Shown: piece after piece, positions 53,328-63,360 of the stretch
Layout of the letters: each line of letters starts with the position of its first letter
How positions within the stretch are numbered: position 1 is the stretch's first letter
DNA from: Bicyclus anynana
Lineage: Eukaryota; Arthropoda; Insecta; Lepidoptera; Nymphalidae
Reading direction: 5' to 3'
Length of the DNA stretch: 64,000 nucleotides
Assembly (NCBI RefSeq): GCF_947172395.1
Contig: NC_069109.1
Location: 536,001 to 600,000, forward strand
Made by a program: the position numbers and the translations under genes
The notes under the pieces: generated by a model
Databases searched by the model: none
Told to the model about the DNA's origin: nothing
The model's input: only the letters and a program-made list of their open reading frames with translations

Positions 53328-56300
53328 CTGGTTAAAAGAAAAATAAATAAATAAATGAACAAATTAAAATTAAGATTAAAAACGGACGGATATTAATATA
53401 TAAGGGTTCCGCTTTTGTACGTACGTACTAAAAACAAACAAAAACAGTAAATAATTGTAAATACATACATACATACATACTTGAATGTATAAAGTAAAAA
53501 AACAAAAACAGTATTGTGTTATGTTGGCTAGAATAGATTTCCAATTTAGAATTATTTTTCATTATTATACAAAAACGCCTATATCTTCATACTAGTAGAC
53601 GCCGCGCGGTTTGCCCCGCGTGGTTCCCGTTCCCGAGGGAATACGAGGATAATATGTAACTTAAAGCCTTCATCGATAAATAGGCTATCTACACTAACAC
53701 TGCAAAATTTTTTCAAATCGCACCAATCCACCAATCAGTAGTTCCTGAGATTAGCGCGTTCAATCAAACAAACTCTTCAGCTTTATAATATTAGTATAGA
53801 TTGTGAATACAAAAACGCCTATACCCTCATATTGGCGCGCCTAAGAACCATCTCAATTATCTCACCAATTGAAAGCAATGCTGCATTATTGAGCTTCATA
53901 ATTTCACAGGAACGGGAACTAAAAAGGCAAAACTACGTCCGCTATTAATATTTCATACACGCTTCACTTGTAACTATGTATGTAAGAAAATCTTGGACTC
54001 TTAATTTGATCCACTTCCCGGTCTTCGATTAGGGATGAAATACACACGCTCTGAGTTCTGATGACAATACATGACTAGCTAAGGAACGTCATTGAAAATC
54101 CAATATGGCGGCCTCTCCAAGACGGACTGGATGTTTGAAATCCACTCACATGTTATGGCTAATAAATGAAAGGGTTTGTTATCAGGAATACGAAAAAAAT
54201 TACTATTTTTTAATATTTGTAATTTTTAGTGTTTGTTGTAGTTTTGTTTTTAAACTATTTAAAATTATTTTAGACGTAATATGTAAAGCATTGTCACATA
54301 ACATAGATCACAAGTTAACTTGTAGTTCAATAATAAAAGTTATCTTCACTTGAGATGCTTAATCGATTTAAACAGCACATAACCATAAATAAAAGAGAAT
54401 ATAGCGGAGTTTCAGTTCAAAATATAAATGTGATGGGTTTATTATGCAAGGTTTTAAACCTTGTTCACATTGTTCCAGTAGAACACCGTTCTAGCTTGTA
54501 TTACATTTCTAAGTATATTGAATTTAAATCACATCACACTAATCTATACTAATATTATAAAGCTGAAAAGTTTGTTTGTTTGTTTGATTGAACGTGCTAA
54601 TCTCAGGAATTACAGGTCCGATTTGAAAAAATCTTTCTGTGTTAGATAGCCTATTTATCGAGGAAGGCTATAAGCTATATATTATTCCTGTATTCTTACG
54701 GGAACGGAAACCACGTGGGTAAAACCGCGCGGCGTCAGCTAGTATTATTAAAGTTTGTGTGTAAATATGTTTTTTCCTCTTTTACGATGCGGCTACAGAG
54801 GCGATTTGGCTGAAATTCGGAATGGAAATAGATTTTACTCTGGATTAACACATAGGCTACTTTTCATCCTGGAAAAATCCATGGTTCCCGCGGGATTTGT
54901 GAAAAACTGAATTCCGCGCGGACGTAGTCGCAGGCGTCCGCTAGTTTATAATAAATAAAATAATTTATTACATATTGAGAATTATAAACATTGTAACGAT
55001 GACTCTAAAAGTGTCACTGTCTTAGCCGTACCTGACTTGCTGGAATTTTTACAAATAGTCAAATATTACGTTTCACAAGTGCTTTTAGTAAGCATATTTT
55101 AAATAAATGAGTTTTGATTTTAATTTATCACTTACCACTATAAATAAATATACTTAAACAATACACGCATCTCTATCTAGCTACAAAGTAACTACTTTTC
55201 TGTTATGTGATCAGTTACTCGACCCAGTAACTAGTGTAATGTGAACTGGGCATAATAGTAGGAAATATACTACCATAATGGTAGTATTATGCGCGATTTT
55301 ATACCATTTATAGCAGCCATTCATCAGAGACGCTACTGGCGCGTAATATATCTTTATAACTGAGTGTTCTTGCCCATTACGTCCAACACTCTGTACCGAC
55401 TTGTGTTTATCTTCTTAGGGTTCTGTATCACAGCGGAAAAAGACGGAACCCTTATAGGACTTTGTTGTCTGTCTATATGTCTGTCAGTTATATATATAGT
55501 GGTCCCAACGGGAAGAAATACCAGATGTACACAAATCGAATACAAGCCGAGAGCCGTGCGGAAGATAGCAAAAGGACAAGATAGAAAGAGATAGAAATAT
55601 TTTGTTTGTTCCATCGTCGCTTCGTGTACATGACTGTTCTTCTCGTTGAAAATAGTATAGTTAATACCCTTCATCTCGGAAAGCATAGAGTCGAAGAGGC
55701 ATCTGCGAGGGGAAACCGCGAGGCGTTGGTTAGTTTTAAATATTTGCATCTATGTGAAAAACCTGCCACATAGATGCAAATACTGTCGATGTGAAAAATC
55801 GACATGCCACTTGGCAACAGGGGCTGATGAGATCGCGGTCAAGGGCTAACTTGTCAAATAATTGAAAAAATATCCATTAACTGGAACAATGTGAACTGGG
55901 CATAACAGTAGAAAATATACTATCATAATGGTAGTATTGTACGCGATTTTATACCATTTATAGCTGCCATTCATCAGAGACGCTACTGGCGCGTATATCT
56001 ATATAACTGAGTGTTGCCAATGATATTTAATACTAGAGATGTGACACTATCGCGTCAAAACTGAGGCGGGCAAATGTGGAAAATTGACTTCATATCATTT
56101 AGCCTCTTATTAAACAACGAATGTTATTTAAACAACGCAACACACAATGCGACCGTCTGACCCCAACTCAATCTCTCCACAAAATGGCCGATATAATAAT
56201 ATAATAAGCGTTCCGGTACGATGCCGTGTAGAAACCGATAGGGTGGATTTTCATCCTCCTCCTAACAAGTTAACCCGCTTCCATCTTAGACTGCATCATC

Positions 56301-57504
56301 ACTTACCATCAGGTGAGATTGTAGTCAAGGGCTAACTTGTAAAGAATAAAAAAATAAAAAAATTTAATTAATTGCAAATAGCTAATACACGTCATACATA
56401 TTCCATATTAATTTAAAAAAGACATTTTGGCTAGGGTTCGAACTCACGACCGTTTTAATGAAGGTCTGACAGTTTACCCACATTGCTGTGCGGTCTTTAC
56501 TAAGATAATTATGTGAAAATGTTCTTGGTGTTTAAAATTTTATTTCTAGACATTGAGCTGCTATTCATATCAAAATAATACCTAAATATCGTCTATAATG
56601 TCGAGTTGTGTGTTCGTACATAAATATGTAATGGAACCTTTACTAATATAATAAAGCTGATGAGTTTGTTTGTTTGTTTGTTTGTTGGTTAGTTAGTTAG
56701 TTAGTTTGTTTGTTTGTTTGATTGAACGCGCTAATCTCAGGTACTACAGGTCCGATTTGAAAAATTCTTTCAGTGTTAGATAGCCCATTTATCGAGGAAG
56801 GCTATTGTGGGTGCTCAACGGTGTATCTAAATTCGGATCACATTTTGAGGTGGTTTTGTAGGCACGTAACCTATCTATAGTACAAAATTATCATTGGTTC
56901 CTCCCCATTACGTCGAACACTCTGTTCCGACTTGTGATTATCTGTTAGAGTTCTATACTACAATAGGAAAAGATGGAACCCTTATAAGGCTCTATCGTCT
57001 GTCTGTATGTCTGTCAGTTAATACCCTTCATCTCGGAAAGCGTAGAGCTGTAGAGGCATCTACGCGGGTGAAACCGCGTGGCGTTTGCTAGTTTTAAATT
57101 TTTTTTTTTTTATTATTTTGACGGCCTCCGTGGCGTGGTGGTATACGCAGTGGACTTACAAGACGGAGGTCCTGGGTTCGATCCCCGGCTGGACTGGTTG
57201 GTGGTACGCTTCAGCCGTGGATAGTTACCACCCTACGGAAATACGTACCGTAATGATTTAGCGTTCCAGTACGATGTCGTGTACAAACCGAAAGGAGTGT
57301 GGATTTTCATCCTCCTAACAAGTTATCCCGCTTCCATCTTATATTGCATCATCACTTACCATCAGGTGAGATTACAGTCAAGGCCTAACTTATAGAGAAT
57401 AAAAAAAATATCTTCAAACAACATTTTTTTTTAATTTTTTAATTTGAGATAATTATTTAAAAAAAAATCGACTTACCCAAAAAGAACCAAGCGTATATCC
57501 CCAT
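53068..57504 (-). CDS. Small secreted Pro/Cys-rich protein, gene 1 of a divergent pair
   Basis: Two exons (57504-57477 and 53327-53068) join in phase 1 to give 95 residues. The signal peptide is MGIYAWFFLAIISTAYA. The mature part starts APWRCC and holds 12 cysteines with runs such as TINPPTICVGKQLPPCAC and PPVCPPPPCPSPC, ending GQPCYV. Nothing suggests an enzyme; the composition fits a disulphide-rich structural or extracellular matrix protein. It faces away from the gene at 58790-62381, with which it shares the ATGGGG start, the intron at the same alanine of the signal peptide and the early Cys-Cys pair. The 4.1-kb intron is swollen by repeats. In-frame ATGs upstream (57522, 57543) are alternative starts. 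Function unknown. Confidence 0.82.
53594..53801 (-). mobile_element. Helitron-like element (subfamily 1)
   Basis: Reverse copy from ACTAGTAGACGCCGCGCGG to CTTTATAATATTAGTATAGA. It lies within the intron of gene 1. Confidence 0.82.
54542..54945 (+). mobile_element. Two Helitron-like elements in tandem
   Basis: 54542-54745 is a subfamily-1 copy (TCTATACTAATATTATAAAG to GCGTCAGCTAGT). 54746-54945 is subfamily 2 (ATTATTAAAGTTTGTGTG ... GCAGGCGTCCGCTAGT). The second begins where the first ends, as expected when a Helitron inserts at the end of a relative. Confidence 0.78.
55140..55210 (-). mobile_element. SINE family C, 3' end only
   Basis: ATAAATAAATATACTTAAAC and CTAGCTACAAAGTAACTACT match the reversed 3' end of the 29006 copy. 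Confidence 0.7.
55235..56020. repeat. Direct repeat pair of about 125 bp
   Basis: AATGTGAACTGGGCATAATA ... ATAACTGAGTGTT occurs at 55238-55366 and again at 55888-56014 with about 90 percent identity. It includes the hairpin-like ACTACCATAATGGTAGT. The 520 bp between hold the other repeats of this region. Confidence 0.85.
55741..55804. repeat. Two adjacent hairpins
   Basis: The first has a 16-bp perfect stem (TATTTGCATCTATGTG and its complement) with a 10-base loop, 55741-55782. Directly next is a 7-bp stem (TGTCGAT/ATCGACA) with a 7-base loop, 55784-55804. Confidence 0.85.
56207..56352 (+). mobile_element. SINE family A, 3' part
   Basis: GCGTTCCGGTACGATGCCGT, AACCCGCTTCCATCTTAGA and the 3' end CAAGGGCTAACTTGTAAAG with an A-rich tail. 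Confidence 0.85.
56640..57090 (+). mobile_element. Helitron-like 5' part and other repeat pieces
   Basis: 56640-56805 is the 5' part of a subfamily-1 element (TACTAATATAATAAAGCTGA, with an expanded GTTT/GTTA run). It is cut off after GAGGAAGGCTAT by a different repeat (56815-56900, ATAGTACAAAATTATCATTG). 56900-57090 matches 55374-55740 in part (CCGACTTGTG, GGAACCCTTATA). Confidence 0.65.
57120..57405 (+). mobile_element. SINE family A, full length
   Basis: Head GACGGCCTCCGTGGCGTGGT (box A decayed), box B GGGTTCGATCCCCGGC, the whole body, and the end TCAAGGCCTAACTTATAGAG with an A-rich tail. It sits only about 70 bases past the exon-1 donor of gene 1. Confidence 0.9.
57477..57504 (-). CDS. 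Gene 1 exon 1 (signal peptide start)
   Basis: 28 bases: nine codons (MGIYAWFFL) and one base, then donor gtaagt. The ATG at 57504 lies 46 bases after the TATA box at 57550, much as in the sister gene (41 bases). Starting at 57522 would add MRHFGT and starting at 57543 would add MVDYFCK before that; both read into the same frame. Confidence 0.75.
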
Positions 57505-57542
57505 TGTTCCAAAATGTCTCATTTTACAAAAATAATCCACCA

Positions 57543-57550
57543 TTTTTATA
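57543..57550 (-). promoter_or_regulatory. TATA box of gene 1
   Basis: TATAAAAA on the minus strand, 46 bases before the ATG at 57504. A second TATATAAA lies further up (57670-57663), about 29 bases before a TCACA. If that one is used, the 5' UTR is about 135 bases and contains two short upstream frames. Confidence 0.5.
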
Positions 57551-57825
57551 CATTTTTTTTTATTCAAAACAAATATAAGATGAAATCGATAAGTTACTCT
57601 ATGTTCTAACACTTAAAGTTCAATTTTCATTGAAATGTTGTGATAGAAAAATCATGGAGCAGTTTATATAAGGTTGATTAAAGTTTTACACATTTGATTT
57701 TAAAATATTATAATTTACATAAAACATGAAATTATTTCACTAGTTAAATGCTATGGCTTTCATTGCTTTTAGGACGAGTTTCTCAGTTTTATAGGCCCAT
57801 TTTTCCATCGTCAATCAAAATCCTT

Positions 57826-57882
57826 AACAACCCATATTCGGCTCACTGTTGATCACGAGTCTTCTCTCAGAATGAGAGGAAG
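57826..57882 (-). mobile_element. SINE family B, 3' end fragment
   Basis: AACAACCCATATTCGGCTCA ... CTCAGAATGAGAGG. It lies in the spacer between the two divergent genes. Confidence 0.8.
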
Positions 57883-58145
57883 AGGGAGGATTCTTTCATC
57901 AATGTTTGCTGGTTTAGTGTTTTTCAGACGATGGTGCGGGTGACAGTTCATTTCGCTCTTGAAATTTGGTCGCGTTTCGCGATAACACATACACAACGTA
58001 TTATGGACGTCCTAAGGCAATTGTCACCGTACCCATGCTATATGAAAAACAATTAATTAAAATGAGTGATATGAGGTTTGTTGAACGACTAATTCAAATT
58101 CAATCGACAGACATGTCTACAAGATACAAGATTGTTTACTTATCT

Positions 58146-58468
58146 ACGTCATCATCATCATCATCATTATCAACCCATATTCGGCTCACTGCTGAGCTCG
58201 AGTCTCCTCTCAGAACGAGAGGGGTTAGGCCAATAGTCCACCACGCCGGCCCAACGCGGATTGGCAGACTTCACACACGCAGAGGATTGAGATAATTCTC
58301 TGGTATGCAGGTTTCCTCACGATGTTTTCCTTCACCGTTTGAGACACGTGATATTTAATTTCTTAAAATGCACACAACTGAAAAGTTGTGCATGCCCTGG
58401 ACCGGATTCGAACCCACACCTTCCGGAATCGGTGACAGAGGTCACATTAACTGGACTATCACGACTTG
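58146..58468 (-). mobile_element. SINE family B, near full length
   Basis: Reverse copy with an ATC-repeat start (58148-58165), the body, box B complement GGATTCGAACCC and ACTGGACTATCACGACTT. It accounts for a quarter of the 1.3-kb spacer between the divergent genes. Confidence 0.92.
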
Positions 58469-58729
58469 CAATAATAATTTACTAATGGCAAATTTACTTA
58501 CATGTTTTATTAATCCTAGTCTACACGCTACAAATGCAAGCTGCATTATCACTGAGTAACATGGACTATTAAACCGTATTCGTGGCTTATGAATATATGT
58601 ACAGATTTAGTTATATTGCGTTTTTTATATGAATAGGTAGAAAAATAAATGTTTAGGTACAAATTAAAACAATGGTTATTTTATAATTCTCTAACGCTAT
58701 TTGAAATGGTTTATTTAACTTTGTCGTAA

Positions 58730-58781
58730 ACGTGAACAGATAAAACGTATAAAAAGCACAATTTTGGAGGGAAAAGTCAGT
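58730..58781 (+). promoter_or_regulatory. Core promoter of gene 2 (TATA and initiator)
   Basis: TATAAAAA begins at 58749 and an arthropod initiator TCAGT at 58777, with +1 A at 58779, exactly 30 bases apart. Just upstream lie a GATA site AGATAA (58738-58743) and ACGTGA (58730-58735; TCACGT on the other strand). TCACGT and GATA sites near the TATA are known features of silkmoth chorion promoters. A single hexamer can occur by chance. The predicted 5' UTR is only 11 bases. Confidence 0.7.
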
Positions 58782-58789
58782 TTGTCATA

Positions 58790-58820
58790 ATGGGGCGGTT
58801 CACGGCTTTGGTACTCATAG
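58790..58820 (+). CDS. Gene 2 exon 1 (signal peptide start)
   Basis: Ten codons (MGRFTALVLI) and one base, then donor gtgagt. The start is fixed by the TATA/initiator pair 41 and 11 bases upstream. Confidence 0.85.
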
Positions 58821-61800
58821 GTGAGTTTTGATTCTTATTCGCTTTGCCCCGCGGTTTCACCCGCGTTTCCAGTTCCCGTTTCAATACGGGATACAAAAGT
58901 AATATATTTTTAACAAAAAAATTCAACCGACTTCAAAATTACAAAGATAAACAAAACCCGTATTCCCACGGTAACGTGGATATCATCATCAACCCATGTT
59001 CAGCTCACTGTTGAGCACGAATCTCCTCTCAGAATGAGAGAGGTTAGGCCAATAGTCCACCACGCTGGCCAAATGCTGATTGGCAGACTTCACACACGCA
59101 GAGAATTGAGAAAATTCTCTGGTATGCAGGTTTCCTCACGATGTTTTCCTTCACCGTTTGAGACACGTGATATTTAATTTCTTGAAATGTACACAACTGA
59201 AAAGTTGGAGGTGCATGCCTCGGACCGGATTCGAACCTACGCCATACGATTCGAAGGGACAGGTCATATAATACATCTTTACTTATAATAAAACTGGTCG
59301 AATTTTATTAATTTATTCGCAATTTGAGATTTTACTTATAACATTTGTAACAACAAACGTTACCGTGGCATAGAGTACTTCTAGCGCCATCTAGAATCTA
59401 TACTTATAATACGAATTCTGTACATTTTGTACATTGAAGATATTTTGAACATTTTTGTTGGGGGGCATTAAATAATCGATACTGAAGATAAAAATATGTA
59501 TGTATGTATAAATGTATGTAATGTATGTAATGTATGTAAAATATGTATATATGTATGTATGTATATGTATGTGTAATATTTTTCGATTTTTTGTCTGTCC
59601 GTCCGTGTTTTTTTGTTATTCGGGCATCACGCTGAAACTACTGAATGAATTCAAATGTAACTTGGCACGGTTTAAAAAAATACGGAGAAGGTTACAGGAT
59701 ACTTTTTATTGCGAAAATAAAATGAAAAGGGGGTGAAATAGGGGTTGAAAATTTGTATCGAAAGTCCTTCATTTTAAGAGTTAAAGCTTCAAAAATTTGT
59801 TCATAAATTATGAAAAAAATACGAAATATAATGTAATTCAAAAATTTTTAAAATTCAACCCCTAAAGTGGTGAAACAGGGATTGAAAGTTTACATTGATA
59901 CGCTAGCCAATAATAAAAATATAGCTATTGTCTTGTACAATAAAGAAATTGAAAAGCTTGTGAAAATACATCCTCCAATTTGCAAATCTTATCAAACATT
60001 TAAACATCGTAGGTATAGTTTCTGTTGGTATATCCTTCCCCCGGATCCGGTGCCAAAGTTTTATGCCTTGTCAGCAAGCGACAGTTTTGCTGACAACTTG
60101 TAAAAGTTATTTTGTCTGTTCGTTGTATTTGTCCTGTTATTTGTGATGTTATGTTATTGTCTATTTGTCCTATTTTAGGGTTATTTCGGAAAATTCCACA
60201 GACTAGGCGTATTGTAGCAAGGCAGAGTAACCTTCATTATTTTTACTCGGCGAAGATATGGCTATTCTAAATAAGTCAGTAGATGCAGATAGTTATTGTT
60301 GACAAGTTAGCCCTTGACTACAATCTCACCTGATGGTAAGTGATGATGCAATCAAAGATGGAAGCGAGCTTGTTAGGAGGAGGATGATAGTGCTATTTAA
60401 TAGATTGGTACACAATCTATGAAACAGCATGGCTATTTAATAGAGTAGAGCTGTGATAGCTCACTGGATATGACCTCTCCCTTCGAATCATAGGGCGTAG
60501 GTTCAAACCCGATCCGGGGCATGCACCTCCCAACTTTTCAGTTGTGTGCATTTTAAGAAATTAAATATCACGTGTCTCAAACGGTGAAGGACAAACATCG
60601 TGAGGAAACCTGCATACCAGAGAATTTTCTCAATTCTCTGCGTGTGTGAAGTCTGCCAATCCGCATTGGGCCAGTGTGGTGGACTATTAGCCTAACCTCT
60701 CTCATTCTGCGAGGAGACTCGTGCTCAACAGTAAGCCGAATATGGGTTGTTTATGATGTTCAAATATAGCCTATAACACTTACAAATACCGTGGCTTTCT
60801 TGTGGTGAAAGAACTTTTAAAATTGCTTCAGTAGATCCAGAGATTACCCCCTACAATACCTAACCCCTCTCTAGAGGAGACTTGTGTTCAACAGTGAGCC
60901 TAATATGGATGATGAATGACACAGCAAGCTGTCTAACATTGACCGTTGTCCCCAGCTCTGCTAGCTTCGGCATACTCCCTCCCCGCCCCGCAGATGTGCT
61001 GTGTGCTTCCACCTCCATGTCCACCTGAGGACCAGCCGGCAGACCCTGGCGACGCGGACGCTAGACCAAGTGAGTACCATCATCATCATCACCATCATCA
61101 TCATCACCATCATCACAATCATCATCACAAGGTAGAGCTGTCTCATATAGAAAGTGGGAATTTTAGGATTACATATTTTATCAGTATCCATGATATTATC
61201 GTCATGATATTATCTGGTACTAAAACTATCGCTATCTTTTTCATTCAATCGCAACGAAATAGTTTATCGCTATTGGTTGATAATAATATGTATTTTTCTA
61301 TTGTCGTTGACGTCTACAGAATTGAAGAGCTTGAAATTAATTTTCACACCAGCAATGTCTAAATTCCGCGCCCTTACTGTGATTCTCTTATAGGAGTCAA
61401 ACCCTGGACTTTATGATCTGAAACAACAACGGGGAATCATTGGATAGACAACAAAGTTTAGTGGTAGATCGTTAATATACATTAGAAAAAGAAAAGGACC
61501 CATAGTTGTACCCTGTAGAACGCTAATATCACCTCATTATCATTAATTTTGGCATCAACGCTTCTAATTATAGCTACTAAGATGTGAAATGCCCTTCCGG
61601 CGTCTGAATCTCCTGACACTTAAGATTTGCGCACCTTCAAAGAGCATCTTCTATATAGGCCTTCATCGCCTTCATCTTAGATCTCATCATTACTGTCCAT
61701 CAGATATGGTTGTAGACAAGCGCAAGCCTATCAATAAACCAACCATTATCAACAAGCATTAACGGCCTATTAGAAGGCTAGGCCTCACTACTTATCACCT

Positions 61801-62381
61801 GATTGAATGCAATCTTATTTATCATTACAGCACCAAATGGAGACGGACCAATCAAAGTGCTGGTCCAAAAAACAACAACCCAAGACCAACTGCGATCAGC
61901 CAACTTCCAAGTGTACCCAGTACCCGGCGGCATATTCTACGTCCACCAAAACCCAGATGTGATCATCCAACCCCCACCCATCCTCGTCAAACCACCATTG
62001 CTAAAACCAATTCAACCATCTCCCATAAACATTCAACCTCCACAATTACCACCAATCACACCACCACCAATATGTGTGCGCCCTGCACCGTTACCACCAA
62101 TAACACCACCACCTATTTGTGTTAGACCCAAACCTTTAGCCCCAATATGTCCACCACCTATAGTTGTCAAACCACCAACACCTCAACCAGTGGTACCAGC
62201 ACCCATATCAATAAGACAACCAGACTTACCAGTTATAAGACTACCACCCATATTAGTCCGACCACCCACACCACCAAATCTGCAACTACCCACAATCTGT
62301 TTTAGAACGTCGTTGTTAAATAAAAATGGTGGACAAGATTCAGGGGACGTTGGTGGACTTTCTGGAATGCCCTATAACTAA
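58790..62381 (+). CDS. Secreted Pro-rich protein with Cys, gene 2 of the divergent pair
   Basis: Three exons (58790-58820, 60956-61069, 61831-62381) join in phases 1 and 1 to give 231 residues. The signal peptide is MGRFTALVLIALLASAYS. The mature chain starts LPAPQMCCVLPPPCPPEDQ, passes an acidic stretch (PADPGDADARP), a non-repetitive segment with FQVYPVPGGIFYVHQNP, and then a Pro-rich repeat region built on PPPI(C/L/V)V(R/K)P units (for example PPPICVRPAPLPPITP). It ends GGLSGMPYN. It has seven cysteines. It looks like a structural extracellular protein; no enzyme domain. Its start, first intron position and CC motif match the gene on the other strand, so the two are probably paralogues. 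Function unknown. Confidence 0.85.
58981..59268 (-). mobile_element. SINE family B, near full length
   Basis: Reverse copy in intron 1 of gene 2, from ATCATCATCAACCCATGTTC to GATTCGAAGGGACAGGTCAT. Confidence 0.9.
59490..59580 (+). repeat. (ATGT)n-rich microsatellite
   Basis: Imperfect ATGTATGT runs, followed by a Helitron-like repeat (59585-59905) that shares GAAAGTCCTTCATTTTAAGAG-type blocks with 25500-25700. Confidence 0.85.
60300..60385 (-). mobile_element. SINE family A, 3' end
   Basis: Reverse: ACAAGTTAGCCCTTGACTAC, AATCTCACCTGATGGTAAGT and GATGGAAGCGAGCTTGTTAG. Confidence 0.85.
60446..60755 (+). mobile_element. SINE family B, full length
   Basis: Head AGCTGTGATAGCTCACTGG, box B GGTTCAAACCC, the body, and the end AGCCGAATATGGGTTG. 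It lies in intron 1 of gene 2, just before exon 2. Confidence 0.9.
60956..61069 (+). CDS. Gene 2 exon 2 (signal peptide end, CC motif)
   Basis: 114 bases: two bases completing Ala, 37 codons (LLASAYSLPAPQMCC ... DADARP) and one base. The acceptor is ccccag, the donor gtgagt. Reading past the donor would run into a CAT-repeat and give a false poly-His protein. Confidence 0.87.
61078..61130 (+). repeat. (CAT)n microsatellite
   Basis: CATCATCAC-type repeat directly after the exon-2 donor of gene 2. Confidence 0.92.
61831..62381 (+). CDS. Gene 2 exon 3 (Pro-rich repeat region)
   Basis: 551 bases: two bases completing Thr, 182 codons and TAA. The acceptor is tcattacag. Repeated PPPICVRP and related units fill residues of the middle part. 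Confidence 0.88.
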
Positions 62382-62410
62382 TTTATAACTGTCAAATTTA
62401 AATTTAAATT

Positions 62411-62416
62411 AATAAA
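62411..62416 (+). terminator. Poly(A) signal of gene 2
   Basis: AATAAA 30 bases past the stop codon. Confidence 0.75.
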
Positions 62417-62419
62417 AAT

Positions 62420-62980
62420 ATGATGTAATCAAATTTTCACCTACCACCTATCACAAGAGCTATAAGGGTCATAGCACACATATCAATTCGGAATCGGATC
62501 GTCAGCGTATCGCCTATCGCATCTTACCAATACCAATTACGGTGCAACCGGAAATATCGTTATCTCTTTTATTCCGTTGGAATGAAAGAAATGGGACTAC
62601 TAATGGCCATTGGTCGAAATTGTGCCTATTTCCCATCATGAGGGATGTCGTTGGACACATGTTACCGACGTTGCCTCGTCGTTGACAATGTCGCCACGCA
62701 TTTAACCATACATCAACTTAAATGTAAGGTATGTCGACATGGCTAGGTTGATCGCAGGTTGACCGCTTAGTCAATTAATAACCAATCAGTTGGTATCCGA
62801 TTGTGTTGTCCCAGTTACGGTTATAGAATGTGATGCGGTTCACAATACGCGAGATGGCTAGCATATTATCACATGAAGAAGATTCAACCTCTCCCCACTA
62901 CCAAGGGTATCTGGCAGAGAACTTTTGTAGAGATAAGTGTGTTTGTCCACTGTTTTTCTTTCTACTTCTGTTACCATCCA
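62420..62980. other. No gene recognised
   Basis: Moderate-GC sequence with no exon pattern I can support. Confidence 0.5.
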
Positions 62981-62984
62981 ATTG

Positions 62985-63110
62985 TATACAATTTAGAGGA
63001 TACAATTAAGAGGATACAATTTAGAGGATACAATTTAGAGGATACATTTTAGAGGATACAATTTAGAGGATACAATTTAGGGGATACAATTTAGAGGATA
63101 TAATTTAGTA
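62985..63110 (+). repeat. 14-bp tandem repeat, about 9 units
   Basis: Units of AGGATACAATTTAG with few changes (one shortened to AATTAAG). Confidence 0.93.
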
Positions 63111-63258
63111 CCAACATTAGTCACACGACTAATGCTGGAATTAAATAAATAGACAAAACCATAAGACTTGTTTGGAAGAAGGAGGGTCGTAAGTACAGGG
63201 ACGACAAATCGTAAGCGCAAGAACTACAAATTAACCACGCATCACAGTTTGTTCCTAG

Positions 63259-63360
63259 GTAAAACTATTACGATTAATGTGCTTTGCGATAATAAGTTGA
63301 CCTGTCACGATCCTTTTCCGAGTTGCTATGAGTGCTGTGACCTTAAAGTACTTGTTCCAA
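63259..63360 (+). CDS. Possible Cys-rich exon
   Basis: Between an acceptor-like ttgttcctag and a donor gtaagc lies an open 102-base stretch, phase 1 at both ends. It encodes CDNKLTCHDPFPSCYECC, five Cys within 18 residues. Exon 2 of gene 2 has the same phases and also ends CCAA before its donor. No signal-peptide exon or further exon was found nearby, so this may be chance. Confidence 0.25.

Noticed and set aside
53063..53362. His/Leu-rich 99-residue protein on the minus strand
   Set aside because: Wrong frame of the Pro/Cys-rich exon. The frame that continues a signal peptide gives the Cys-rich product.
60946..61362. Single-exon His-rich protein
   Set aside because: The frame runs past a clear gtgagt donor into a CAT repeat. 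The exon ends at 61069 and joins 61831 in phase.
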